A DNA stretch of 39,606 bases, taken from NCBI GenBank assembly GCA_001687465.1, contig LVLI01000120.1, positions 1 through 39,606 of the forward strand. Reading direction: 5' to 3'. Each line of letters begins with the position of its first letter. The first letter of the stretch is position 1. Origin of the DNA: Halocafeteria seosinensis (Eukaryota > Sar > Bigyra > Bicosoecida). Position numbers and translations under genes: made by a program. This document shows positions 1-9,787 of the stretch, piece after piece. The notes under the pieces are model-generated. The model saw only the letters and a list, made by a program, of their open reading frames with translations, ran no database searches and had not been told where the DNA came from.

Positions 1-728
1 GAGGAACCATTACCCACTGGGTTGTTTGACGCGGTCTTAGCCAAGCGGTCGGCAGCCGCGTTTGAAGCCCTGCGTATGAACCTAATCTCTGCGCTCCTCA
101 CCATTGGGAGGTTCTTAAGGTGGAACCATTCAGTCCGTGCCCTCTCAAAGAGCGGGATGAGCTTATCCTTGCGGCACTGGGCTTCGCCATTCATGTGATC
201 CACCATCGTTTGTGAGTCGCATTCCATGCGGACGTCCACCGGGGCTGGTAACTCACTTCGGGATGCGTCAAGCGCATCGAAGACCAGTTTAAATCCCAGC
301 AGCATGCCTTCGTACTCGGCTTCGTTGTCAGTCTTGTGTGGCCCAACGTACTGGCTTGAGAGGCCTAACTGGAGTTTAGTGCCAGCTGGCCCAACCCTGT
401 AGCATACAGCCCCAGCTCCCGCGTGCCCTGGGTTGCCCTTGGAAGCGCCATCGGTCTGGCAAAGGAGGCCTTCGAAGACATCCGTTTCGTTTATGACTGG
501 TGGAAGGTCAGCTGCACACATCAGTCCCAGCTCCGAGGGTACAGGTTCCACCACTGAGGATTGTGATTCCGAGGGTGGCTGCGGAATTGGCAAGGCCAGA
601 GCAGCCTGGTCGCCAGTCTGGCTGGGGTTCAGCGGGATAACAGTTCGATGTTGAAGCTGAGGCGATTGAGGGCCTTGACTCAGGCACTGGAGGCGCTGCT
701 TGCGCCGCGTTAGCGTTGATGTCCCCCG
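1..728 (-). pseudogene. RNase H domain of the retroelement (partial)
   Basis: Read on the minus strand, this frame is open from about 728 to the window edge. It carries a type I RNase H domain. The expected four acidic positions are all visible in order: TDGASKGNPG (first Asp), DNEAEYEGM (Glu), MECDSQTMVDH (Asp) and NAAADRLAKTA (last Asp). A proline/serine/glutamine-rich linker precedes the domain. The frame differs from that of the RT (RT stop at 710), so either a frameshift separates two halves of one polyprotein or the RNase H is translated separately. With the 5' truncation, a dead copy is the more likely reading. The C-terminus is cut by the window edge. Confidence 0.8.
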
Positions 729-2636
729 TTATCGCATGATAGTTGAGTCCCTCTATCTGGGTAGTGAGTGAAGTCGTGAAATGATCCGCAAAAGGAGTCC
801 ACCATTTTGCACTGGCATTTGACCAGCGTAACCCCTAGAGAGGAGATGAGCTTTTGTTTTTCGCAAGCTTTCACATATTGAGAGGCGCCTAGCGGCACCA
901 CGGCATCAGTCAGGCGACCCACCAGGTCCAACAATGTCTTGGAGAAGCCACCGTACGCTTCAATGGCAGCCGGGAGGAAAACAGCTTTCTTGTTAGCAAC
1001 ATTGACCGCATATTTTGATTGTTTGACGGCTGCAGCTGCATCTGCCCGGTGCTGTTCCCCGCTGGCTCTTTTGGCTTCGGTGTTTCCATTTACCACTGTG
1101 ACATCAGACCATGTAAGCTCATTGTTCAGTATGAAGACTAGGTCCATCACCTTAGGCCTAGGTTCAGGTGCATTGTTGACCTCATTGAGTACTCTTCTCA
1201 GGAGCACTTCCCGTTCCACCTGCAGACCATGTCCTCTCGTCCATTCGAAGAGCTTATCCCGAATTGCGTGATGTCTATCGGTGCGCAGGAAGGCCATTGG
1301 ACCCATGAAGCAAGCCAGCGCATGTTCTAGAGTGGGTGTGACCAGCTCCTGTGTACATGGGCAGAACGTTCTGGAGGCCGGGGGTAGGGCACTGGTTTGA
1401 GCGAGACCCAACCTGAGCCTCAGGCCAAACGCAAATTGGTGCGTAGATAGAACATCGCCTTTTTTGGGCGGGGCAGTGAGCCAATTTCCTGCTCCCTTAT
1501 CCCTCACCAGGGTTAGCCGTCGGGCTTCCGCGGAATCTGGATGGATGGCCCCGCACAGGACTGAATGCGTTCGAACAGTCACTTTGTTGGTCAGAAACTT
1601 TTGCAAGGGTTCCTTGAGAGCCCAAAGTTTGAGCCACCCTGCGTCCGCCTCCCCTAGAGCGTTCACCACGTCGGCGTGAATTGCCCGAAGCCAGTGGGGA
1701 GGCTGGGGACTATCCACGGAGAGTCCATACACATCCGTGTCAGTGTAATTAAGGGCAAACTTGGCTGAATCTAGCACACCAGCAAGATACGACGCATGGG
1801 CTGTGCGCGCCAGATCTCCCAGGCCCACACCCCCTAGCTTCCTGGACAACGTTATCTGCGTTAATACTCTTGGGGGCACCGGTGAGTCCACTGCTGCCAG
1901 GCGTAAGACCTCCTTGGTGAAGAAGTCATCCAACATCCCTGCTGCCTCCAGCGTCGCTTCCGGGGGTGTGTTCCGAACTAGGAACCTCGGTTTGTGGATG
2001 AGGGATCCGAGAAGGAGCGTCATATAGCATTGCGGGGGTAATCCAAGATTACCTAGGTCTCCACACAGGGTCATGGTGTCTTCGAAGTCCTTCCGGACGT
2101 GATTGGAGCAGAAGTTAACGCCTCCAATAGGCGCTCCCAGAACAACCAGTCCTGTGTCATCACCCCTCACAGCAACGGAGCTTAGTGAGTTTTGCCAGAC
2201 CTCTTCCTCGGGGATTCCTCCAACTAGGGCCTTGCACTTGGCCCTGTTGACCGACAGCCCGACTTGCTCCAGGAGGTCGCACAGCTTGCCAAATGTTGCG
2301 AGACAGTCATCGTTGGGTCCAACTATGTGAATGTCATCCATATATGCAAAGAGTGCGATGGCGGGCCACGTTTGTTGGACATCCTCAAGGACATCCTGCA
2401 AACCGAGGCAAAATAGGTTGCCTCCGATAGGGCAGCCTTGTTTTGTTCCAGAACAGCTCGTGACGCTGTTTCCGTTCCACGTGAGTGTAGATGGGGAACC
2501 ATATGCCCAAGCAGCGAGCCCCATGAGGGCAGGAACTTTCTGGTGGACCGCATCCAGTACCTTCTCCCTCTTAATGCAGTTAAACGCGTTGGAGCAGTCC
2601 ACGCTGAGAAGCGTGTCGTATGCATCACTGCAATGA
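710..2636 (-). pseudogene. Reverse transcriptase with C-terminal nuclease-like region, 5' truncated
   Basis: Non-LTR-type reverse transcriptase. Visible motifs in order are A (SVDCSNAFN), B (SGTKQGCPIGGNLF) and C (FAYMDDIHIV), giving an intact catalytic Asp and YMDD. The N-terminal fingers (RT motifs 0-2) are missing. After the thumb there is a zinc-knuckle-like CPC...H...C segment, followed by a stretch ending in LVFILNNELTWSDVTVVNG, KQSKYAVN and PAAIEAYGG. That layout (R-P-x-D, D-V-T-V-V, K-x-x-K-Y, E-x-Y-G-G) resembles the PD-(D/E)xK-like C-termini I know from some algal and animal retroelement proteins; this assignment is inference. There is no credible start codon, because the frame simply runs into the truncation point. 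Several plus-strand ORFs in this interval are shadows. Confidence 0.85.
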
Positions 2637-2640
2637 AATG

Positions 2641-3375
2641 ACGATTACGGGGAATGCCTGTCAGCATTTACTGAATTTGCCGATTTTGGAGTTGTCTTCC
2701 TGCGAGCAGAGTCCGAAATGCGACCAGACGGCCGTTTCGGACTCTGCTCTCCAGCATTTTCCCGTGTAAAAGTTGGATGTGAGTCACTGCCGTCGATCGA
2801 TCAGCTCGGACTCTGCTTTTCAACATTTGGAGAATGTAAAAGTGCTATTTTTGGCATTCTGCGACCAAAAATTTATTACTGACATTGCCTTTTCGGCACT
2901 CTTCAAAGTTGACAACCCTAGGTATCAGCTATTGTTGTCAAAAAACCAACGGATTGCCCCCTCTAGCATTTGACACAGAGAGCTGAATAATATGGACGAG
3001 TGTGCCCAGCTTTCAGATACCGCCCTTCAGTATTTACCAAACTTGACATGTTTATAGATGAATAGATACTCCCAAAGAGACCATAACTGATTTGATTTTT
3101 CAGTGTGTATTGGTATTACTCCGTTTTCAGCATTTGTCAACTTTGAGGGATTGCAGATGGCTGAATGCAATTTCGGATACTGATTTTCATCATTGGCAAA
3201 GTTGATGGCATTGTCAATGAGCGACTGCAATCCGGAGACGATAACAGTCTCGGTTTCGAAACATGTACCAGATTTGGCATATTTGTATGCAAATCATTGC
3301 CGCCGAAGCAGCCTCACAGCTCGGGATATTCGTCCCACGTTGACATAGCTCGAAATGGACTCTGACGAGGACTAG
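2641..3375 (+). pseudogene. Relic of a cysteine-type LRR gene
   Basis: One plus-strand frame keeps an LRR periodicity across about 245 codons but is interrupted by several stops. Legible pieces include AVSDSALQHF, SSDSAFQHLENVKVL, FITDIAFSALF, QLSDTALQYLPNLTCL, LAKLMALSMSDCNPETIT and, at the end, LEMDSDED. The pattern C-x-Q-x-x-I-T/S-D-x-A-F/L-x-x-L-x-x-L-x-x-L matches the LRRs of the large NLR-like gene at 13020-19684. The array starts exactly where retroelement homology ends, so the retroelement probably inserted into this gene. I see no NACHT or ankyrin remnant; upstream parts may lie beyond the retroelement, left of the window. Confidence 0.75.
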
Positions 3376-4285
3376 AAATCTATCATTAAATTTCTGTTCT
3401 GTGGAATTATTGGATACCTTGAGGTCTGAGGTAGATCCTGCGGCTATTTTGAGGATAGGCCTTTTGAGCACTTGTACAGCTGTCATCTGAAGTTGCGCGA
3501 AGGGGTATGTCAGCAAGGCTGCAGGAACAGCGGGCCCGTCGCTGCTTAACACGGGCGCTTACCGCTCCTCGTTAAGAGGATGTGGTCAACTTCCCGGCCG
3601 GTGGGCTATCTGTCACATTTGTGTGTGTGAGGGAGTCTTGTCATCCAAATACCGTTGTGTTGAAATTGCGCCCATTGGCTATGGACCATTTTGACAATAA
3701 CTAATACTGCGTTCCAGTATATTCCCGAGTTTTTGTTTTGAGCATACACTGTTGCTGACAGTATACAGCGACGAACTCACGCTGCCGTTACCAATGATGG
3801 CTTAGTGACACTGAGCGTCATTTCAGATGGAGCTGCTGACGATGCCCCATTCCGGATCGCGCTTTCGCAAACTTGCCCACTCTGAAAGTATTTGCTATGA
3901 CCCTCTCTGGTGGCGTTTTGGTTACTTATGGATCCGGAAGTGTAGCACAGTACTTGAAAACGTGCCTGCAAAGCGATGATTACCGAACTCGCGAGATGGG
4001 GCAATGCGCACAGCGGACTGGAACCGTCGGATAAATTGCAAAATGAATGTTCCACTCAGCCATTTTCAGTGGTATGATAGGAGCAGTATATGATGCAAAA
4101 TAAACGCAGTTACCATTCGTCGAACCCGTTGGTTTGAGTTGTACCCAGTCCACGCTGGCCATTCGCGATGTTGTCGCAAGTCTCTGTGAAGGAGAATCGC
4201 TTCAAGAACCTCATTCACCGTACATTCGCTTTCATGTTGGATTGACCTCGTGTCTGTCGAGCCGAAAGAGGGACCCTCCGTAACC
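3376..4285. other. Intergenic stretch without a supported gene
   Basis: Short ORFs occur on both strands (for example 3777-4055 minus), but none shows domain character or a plausible gene structure. The only recognisable item is the 57-bp repeat end at 3561-3617. The 5' untranslated and promoter region of the aldo-keto reductase must lie towards the right end. I see no clear TATA box. Confidence 0.5.
3561..3617 (+). repeat. Solo end of the TIR element also present at 39524-39580
   Basis: This 57-bp block matches 39524-39580 with four mismatches and no gaps. It includes the complete 25-bp terminal inverted repeat ending in CTATCTGTCACA. The outer flank TTTGTGTGTGTG here is the reverse complement of the outer flank at the left end of the 39 kb copy, which suggests the GT-rich tract belongs to the repeat family. 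No partner end is visible nearby, so this looks like a solo or heavily deleted copy. Confidence 0.7.
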
Positions 4286-5314
4286 ATGTCACATGGAAGT
4301 CTGGCTGCATGCCCTATGTGCAGCAGCTTCGAGATCCAGGGCCCGGGATCGGATCGTTTTATGAAGCAGCCCTCTCTCAAGCTGCATTCGGGGGAACATC
4401 TCCCATGCATTGGCCTAGGCACATGGAAGTCCGAGAAGAGCAAAGTCTACCAGGCGGTGCTCTCCGCCGTGCGATGTGGGTACCGCCATATTGACGCGGC
4501 GGCTGTCTACGGCAACGAAGCTGAAATTGGGGAAGCGCTACAGGAGCTCTTTCGTAACAAGGAAGTGACACGGAAGGAACTTTTCATTACGAGTAAACTC
4601 TGGGTCACCCACTGTGATCCCGTGGACGTGAAGGAAATGCTGGGTAAAACGCTGGAGGATCTGCAGCTCGAGTATTTGGACTTGTACTTAATCCACTGGC
4701 CTTACTTCCTCGAGAAAGGTACAACAACCTTCCCGCCTCCAGTTGCAAGTAGGAAAGGTTATTCGAGGTCGTCTGTGACGGCTGTTTGGCGTGTTCTAGA
4801 AGAAGAGGTTGACAATGGGAGACTAAGGAACATTGGAGTTAGTAACATGAGCGTCCCGAAACTAAAGAGCCTGTTAGAAGATGCTCGAATTCAACCAGCG
4901 GCCAATCAAGTCGAATTGCACCCGTATCTACAGCAGAAGAGCTTGGTAAAGTTTTGCCAAGACAATAGGATAGCAGTCATCGCATACGCCCCTTTGGGGT
5001 CACCAGATAGACCCGATTTTTACAGAGAGTCTACCGATGATATTTTGCTGGAAAACGATATTATTGTTTCTATAGCAACAAAGCATGACTGCACTCCTGC
5101 GCAAATTTTGATACGCTTTGCCATAGAGCGTGGCACTGCTGTGATACCGAAGAGTGTGACACCTGCGCGGATTGATGAAAACATTCAAAGTCTGAAAATT
5201 GAGCTGGATATGGAGGATATGGAGAAACTTAAGATTCTGGACGTTCACTTGAGATATTTGAAAGGGGCAATGTTTGCACCAGAAGGAGGTAAGATGAAGG
5301 ACATACCATTCTAA
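4286..5314 (+). CDS. Aldo-keto reductase (NADPH-dependent aldehyde/ketone reductase)
   Basis: Single-exon gene of 342 residues from the ATG at 4286; a second in-frame ATG at 4361 starts nearer the conserved core. It is an (alpha/beta)8-barrel aldo-keto reductase that reduces carbonyl substrates with NADPH, probably in the cytosol. The catalytic tetrad is visible: Asp70 and Tyr75 in HIDAAAVYGNE, Lys104 in ITSKLW and His137 in LIHWP. The cofactor-binding signature VIPKSVTPARIDEN is near the C-terminus, as is usual for the family. GVSN and NQVELHPYLQ are also family-typical. No signal peptide is evident, though the first 25-35 residues have no family counterpart. The substrate cannot be told from sequence. 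The gene stands alone between the LRR relic and dispersed repeat copy A. Confidence 0.95.
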   Translation: MSHGSLAACPMCSSFEIQGPGSDRFMKQPSLKLHSGEHLPCIGLGTWKSEKSKVYQAVLSAVRCGYRHIDAAAVYGNEAEIGEALQELFRNKEVTRKELFITSKLWVTHCDPVDVKEMLGKTLEDLQLEYLDLYLIHWPYFLEKGTTTFPPPVASRKGYSRSSVTAVWRVLEEEVDNGRLRNIGVSNMSVPKLKSLLEDARIQPAANQVELHPYLQQKSLVKFCQDNRIAVIAYAPLGSPDRPDFYRESTDDILLENDIIVSIATKHDCTPAQILIRFAIERGTAVIPKSVTPARIDENIQSLKIELDMEDMEKLKILDVHLRYLKGAMFAPEGGKMKDIPF

Positions 5315-5432
5315 AAAATGTTTTTGGTTGGTAATTATGTCCTCGCCCTTAATACAGAGCACTGGAAGCATATATGGGATGAGGAGGTAGATGAGTCATG
5401 AAGAGGGTTTTGATCTGTCGGAATCCTCCGGC

Positions 5433-6112
5433 TTTCTAGCGTCGTAAATGACTTGCTGCCTAACTCTGGCCCCCTTTTTCTGATTGGGTTGCCACGTCAT
5501 TACTACCATGGATACAGAATGATTCAAATGCGAACCATAGAGCGAACAAGAGGCCCTAACGTGTAACATGCTTCTTCGGAATGAGTTACGCTATTATTAT
5601 ACATACACACATCTACAAAGCCTGATCAACCACATGCTATGGATCACTTGCAAACGTTGCAAGCATATAGCCTCCCTTTTTCCCACAATAAGTTCTTCCG
5701 TTGTTCCCACAGAGGACTATCCGACTACACTGTAGGAGAAAACGACCCGGAGTCCAGAACGATGATTACTTGTCTTCCCGAGCTTTCACGTGCACCTCCA
5801 CTCAAATTCCTGTTCCGCATTGATTCTGTGAGACCGACTGTGCCACCTGGTGTGTACAGTATGATGATGCATCTGACTGTACTGCGGCAGTGCCTCTGTG
5901 AGGTCCCGAAGCTCGCACGCTACCAACACTCAGAGTTGTCCCCTCAACAGATGGAATATCTATAGTCGTGTTGCCTGTGTTTTGCTTTCTCAAGAATGCA
6001 GTCATTGTTGTGCGCAACTTTCAGCATCAGGACGGAAATATCACATGGCGTATGTGGGAGTGAACCCCTGACTCTCAGAACCTTCAGACCGAGCTACCAG
6101 GAAGGCGCTTCG
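5433..6112 (-). repeat. Dispersed repeat copy A, segments Z and Y (inverted relative to copy B)
   Basis: The reverse complement of this stretch matches 22985-23593 (segment Z) joined directly to 21864-21922 (segment Y) of copy B, with scattered substitutions and small indels. In copy B, 1,062 bp carrying nearly all of a membrane-protein gene separate Y from Z. Here they are contiguous at about 6068/6069. On the plus strand of this copy the start region of that gene survives as MAYVGVNP followed directly by a TGA stop. No independent coding function is apparent. Confidence 0.8.
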
Positions 6113-6285
6113 GATACAAGCATACTACATCGCAGCATCAAAACCCGCATTAGATACTCTTGAACAAACGGGTGGGAATGTTATCAATACTAGGTAGTGA
6201 AGTCCTGTAGTCACTCATGCTTGATTTGACACAGTATTGGTACAAGTAGTAGCCAAGAAGTCAAGTGTTCACGACCTCAGCAGTA

Positions 6286-6591
6286 TAGCTTGTAACGCAT
6301 TGTAGCTAGCATCGATACGGTGATTTGTACATTCACCATAAATATAGCCCTGTCGTTTGTGGCACACAAACATATGAAAGTTACAACATATGCTTCGGCC
6401 AGTACAGCAGGGTATTGTACTCACTGTATGCTGGGTACGGCATCCGCACTTGCCATTAGCATTAGCAGAGTCCTCTCAAACTACGCACCGGGTGTCAGAG
6501 CCACGCTATGTCGACATGAATCTTTCGCAACTATTTACGTGACAGTAGGAAGTAAAATCGTTTTATTGCATCTATCCCTTTGTACCGTGCG
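6286..6591 (+). repeat. Dispersed repeat segment X, copy A
   Basis: Matches about 21605-21863 in direct orientation. Shared landmarks are a block around GGCACACAAACATA, the run CATGAATCTTTCGCAACTA and the shared end CTTTGTACCGTGCG. In copy B, X abuts Y. Here it is separated from Y by about 170 bp and lies in the opposite relative orientation, so one copy has been rearranged. The ORF that continues to 6778 contains a protein-like stretch (KHDAACLDFMQLVQLMNGK), but I cannot assign it. Confidence 0.7.
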
Positions 6592-6907
6592 CCGAGGCGA
6601 AAAACTTGACGCTACAAAGAAGCACGATGCTGCGTGTTTGGATTTCATGCAGCTCGTGCAACTCATGAACGGGAAAATGACCAACGAAAGGAAGGTGTCT
6701 GGGACTCCTGAGGAAGCTGTCATTCAGGATGTAATCGCGAGAGGTAGATCCAATACATGTATAATTCCGGGTCGTTAGGTCCTCTAGGAACTGACAAGTT
6801 GCGTGATCGTAAGCCAAGAAACTGAGCTCATCATACATCTGCGCAATCGGTATGGACCTACAATCGAATCCTGGATACACGAAGGGTGATGATGCGCGCT
6901 CATGTCT

Positions 6908-6951
6908 ACACACACACACACACACTGACACACACTGACACACACTGACAC
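6908..6951. repeat. (CA)n microsatellite with interspersed TGACA
   Basis: A pure CA tract passes into three repeats of ACACACTGAC. It lies in the intergenic space 3' of the minus-strand GLUG-like gene. The minus-strand ORF crossing it (Cys/Val runs) is a by-product of the repeat. Confidence 0.9.
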
Positions 6952-7179
6952 TGTACCCATCTAGCACCATATCAAATATGCTTCTGACTGAAGACATCCT
7001 GGTCACAAAACCATCATGTCGGTGCAAGTTTTCTATGGACAGTAACATCATTTCACGATGAATCGACTGTACTGGTCACCGTGGGGTGTATACGATGGTG
7101 CATGTGTGTTGTATTGGTAGATCAGTGAATACCACTGACGTAATGGAGACCATGAGTTAGTAACAAACAATATAAGAGA

Positions 7180-8856
7180 TTACTTCCTCTCAAGTGCATA
7201 AAGCTGCTCCCTTCTTGCTTGACTCCCAATAATTCTCACCTTGACATCGGTCTCAAAATTTTGTCCTGCGTCAGTGTTCCCTGTGACGACTAACCTGTCA
7301 CTGTCGTTCTTGATGGACATGCCAGTGTCTCCAACGCAGCGAAACACAAAGTCAGATTTACCGTCTCTGTCAACATCTCTATCTTTCATTGTCGATTGCG
7401 CTTTGCATCCTTTCTCCTGTTCGACTAGTGATTGTCTCCCCATTCGAATGCTGCTCGCATTAATTTTGGTAGAGTCGAACTCGTCGTCGCTCAGAATAGA
7501 AACAAGGATTTGGCGATTAGGGCATGGGAGGAGACTAGCATTTCCGCTGGGTCTGTTGTTGATCAGAATTGTCGGAGTCGTAGCTTCATTGCCCTTGGTC
7601 AAGCATTGGTGTGGGCCAAAAGGCCCGAAACTTGGGAGCTTGCCTGGTTCTACAATCCACGGGCTGGGGAATGTTTCCCAAACCACTTCTCCGTCGACTG
7701 AATACAGTTTCCCTCGAATACTGTCCAAACCCACAGTGTTGCCCTGTGTGAAGAGTGTATCTCCATCCGTCACATTGCTCGTGTCACCGACGAAGGAGCC
7801 AGACGATATAACTGAATGCTTGACAACCGTAGGGGATGCAACTGATGGAGTTATTCCAGCAGCTCCTTCCCCTGAAACGGCACCCGCAACATAGACCTCT
7901 TCTATTGAGATTGTAAGACGAGTTTCGATCCCGAAAGACCTTCCAGCAATCCCACCACTGTCTACACCGGAAACGTCACCCAAAGTGTATCCCCAGCTAA
8001 TAGACAGCCAGTCTCCCTCCATCGCAGCATGAGATCCGAGCAACCCTCCCGAACCTTTTCCAGTAATATTGCCGGAGGAGCGGCAAATTAAGACCTTCAA
8101 AGTGGTCCCCTGACCAGCATAAGCTCCGCAGATTCCACCACTTCCCTCTCCGTGAATGAGCCCCGTAGAAGATGCGGACCGGACCTCGGTATCCTGATCT
8201 CCTTCAAATCCGGCGAACTGCCCTAAAATCCCACCAGCCCCTTTTCCTCCAATGTTTCCGGAGGAATCGCACCTACCTACGTCTACTGCTACGGCGAAAC
8301 CTCCCATGATACCCCCAGCACCCTCTCCTGAAATATCCCCTGAAGAATAGCAACAGGAGATGCTGGCGAAACTATTGTAATCACCTGAGATTCCACCACT
8401 CCCCAGAGATCCGATTTCTCCGGTGGAGCTGCAACTACTCAAGAAGTAGTAGCTCTGGTTTTGGCGCATAATATAACCACCATGGGCAGCAAGAGCCCCA
8501 TTCTCTGTGTGCACGCTCGAGACTGCTACGCTCTCCGTGACAGCGTTCGCTGCCGAAGTGAACATCCCTTGGAAAGAAGTAATTCCGCTCAAATCAACAG
8601 TATATGCACCATCACCATCAAACGCCTCATTAGCGTGAAGAGAAATGAAGTCAGCGGGACCGAAAAAGTCAAGCCAAGAGAAGCTACAGAGTAGACGAAA
8701 CGTCAATACGTCGGCCACCCACTCTATGCACGGAACGCTTCCTGCAATGACCGTGCTCCTCTGGTCTACAGGTTCTGGTGCGGGTCCGATACCTGCAGTA
8801 TAGGATGCTGTTCCCAGCAGCACCAAGAACGTACACGTAAGCACAATGCGTTGCAT
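7180..8856 (-). CDS. Secreted GLUG-like Gly/Ser repeat protein
   Basis: Single-exon gene of 558 residues starting at ATG 8856. A classical signal peptide occupies about residues 1-22 (MQRIVLTCTFLVLLGTASYT). The centre (about residues 130-330) holds six or so repeats of 30-38 residues built on S-S-G-x-I-x-G-x-G-x-G-G-I-x-G, for example SSGNIGGKGAGGILGQF and SSGNITGKGSGGLLGSH. This is the pattern of GLUG motifs, which form beta-helical stalks in bacterial and eukaryotic surface proteins (family knowledge). The C-terminal part has no repeats and is rich in Asp and Lys. No transmembrane segment or GPI-type tail is evident, so a secreted wall or matrix protein is the best inference. Binding partner unknown; the plus-strand ORFs within are shadows. 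Confidence 0.8.
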   Translation of the reverse strand: MQRIVLTCTFLVLLGTASYTAGIGPAPEPVDQRSTVIAGSVPCIEWVADVLTFRLLCSFSWLDFFGPADFISLHANEAFDGDGAYTVDLSGITSFQGMFTSAANAVTESVAVSSVHTENGALAAHGGYIMRQNQSYYFLSSCSSTGEIGSLGSGGISGDYNSFASISCCYSSGDISGEGAGGIMGGFAVAVDVGRCDSSGNIGGKGAGGILGQFAGFEGDQDTEVRSASSTGLIHGEGSGGICGAYAGQGTTLKVLICRSSGNITGKGSGGLLGSHAAMEGDWLSISWGYTLGDVSGVDSGGIAGRSFGIETRLTISIEEVYVAGAVSGEGAAGITPSVASPTVVKHSVISSGSFVGDTSNVTDGDTLFTQGNTVGLDSIRGKLYSVDGEVVWETFPSPWIVEPGKLPSFGPFGPHQCLTKGNEATTPTILINNRPSGNASLLPCPNRQILVSILSDDEFDSTKINASSIRMGRQSLVEQEKGCKAQSTMKDRDVDRDGKSDFVFRCVGDTGMSIKNDSDRLVVTGNTDAGQNFETDVKVRIIGSQARREQLYALERK

Positions 8857-9787
8857 GATGCGCTGGCGCTTCGAAGCCTTGAAGGAGGTGGTGACGTTGT
8901 TCTATGGAGTAAAGATTTCACCACTAGTTCACGTGAATTTTGACAAAGTCACCGGTCCAAATTGGACCGTCCAATCATTGTACTTGGTATACTAGTGCGT
9001 TCCCTACGCGAAAGCATGGCGTCTGTTCTACAAAGATTGTTAGTTGTTCTTCAACGACTGTCATGCGCTGAGCGCATCGCTTAGCGCATGAGTCATGGCT
9101 CATGACACATTCCCACGGGCCGCCAAGGGGTACAATGTACTACAAATAGTCTACAGTCCCCAATGAAATGACAACCAAAAGTTGGCCCGATTACTCATCG
9201 TTTGCCTCTCCGTACCACTGCTTTCGCCTCCAAAGAACGCTGGCAAAGCTCCAATTTCCATCATTCCTCATGACGACTCGTTGACAACTCGATGACGAGC
9301 CCAAAATGCCGCAATGCCCGATGACGAGCTTATATAGTAGCAGTTACCATCGGGGGTTGTTTGGTCACCAATTAATGCCTCGTATATGGTATGCTATTGC
9401 CTTAGGCTTAAAGTGAGTATTTTTTTTGTTACCATAGAGAAGGGTTTAGGGCCATTTCCTTTGTCCTAAGGCACGTAGAGCGAGTCCCCTGCGCACTCTT
9501 CTGCAATTTGCGCCTCAATGCATCTAAAATTTAATATCGACTAAGCGCTTATTTACAGGGTTGCAAAGTATTGTAATAAGGTGTCTTCGACGACAATGTG
9601 ATCCTGGAAATCCGGATCACGTTTGAGGTCTCCGAAAGAGGTACGCCAACACAGGAGTTACACTACGGGTAGTGAAGGTTGATGCACAGTATCGTCATCA
9701 ATGAAGAGAGACTGATAATATCTTGCCATTCGGTAATCTCGAGGAAGTTCCGTATGCATACTTAGGGCAGCTCTTACTGAAGAATAC
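8857..9787. other. Intergenic region with nested palindromes
   Basis: No convincing ORF. It presumably contains the promoter of the minus-strand GLUG-like gene. It holds two adjacent palindromes at 9061-9106 and short GATGACGA/TTGACAACT-type near-repeats around 9270-9330. Confidence 0.5.
9061..9106. repeat. Two adjacent inverted repeats
   Basis: First palindrome: TCATGCGCT at 9061-9069 pairs perfectly with AGCGCATGA at 9083-9091 across a 13-nt loop that is itself partly symmetrical. Second palindrome: GTCATG at 9092-9097 pairs with CATGAC at 9101-9106 across 3 nt. They lie about 205 bp upstream of the GLUG-like gene start. They could be a bound operator-like site, a cruciform or a footprint of an old insertion; the sequence alone does not decide. 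Confidence 0.6.

Larger units (their letters stand above)
1..2636 (-). mobile_element. 5'-truncated non-LTR retrotransposon (RT + nuclease-like + RNase H), continues off left edge
   Basis: Minus-strand element made of a reverse transcriptase reading frame (710 to about 2636) followed by an RNase H reading frame (1-728) in another frame. Homology to reverse transcriptase begins abruptly just before motif A. The DNA on the other side of about 2640 reads as LRR coding sequence on the plus strand, so the upstream RT fingers and any N-terminal endonuclease are missing. Such 5' truncation is typical of target-primed insertion of LINE-like elements (established knowledge). The 3' end lies outside the window, so the 3' tail and target-site duplication cannot be seen. 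Confidence 0.85.

Noticed and set aside
939-2641. Several plus-strand ORFs opposite the retroelement
   Set aside because: They are shadows of the reverse transcriptase on the minus strand and show no domain character of their own.
6060-6112. tRNA gene or tRNA-derived SINE in repeat segment Y/Z
   Set aside because: A- and B-box-like strings occur (GGTAGCTCGG, GGTTCACTCCC), but the T and anticodon stems do not pair, so no tRNA can be supported.
6572-7051. Minus-strand ORF of 159 codons
   Set aside because: Its openness comes from crossing the CA microsatellite; the translated Cys/Val/Ser run is a repeat artefact.
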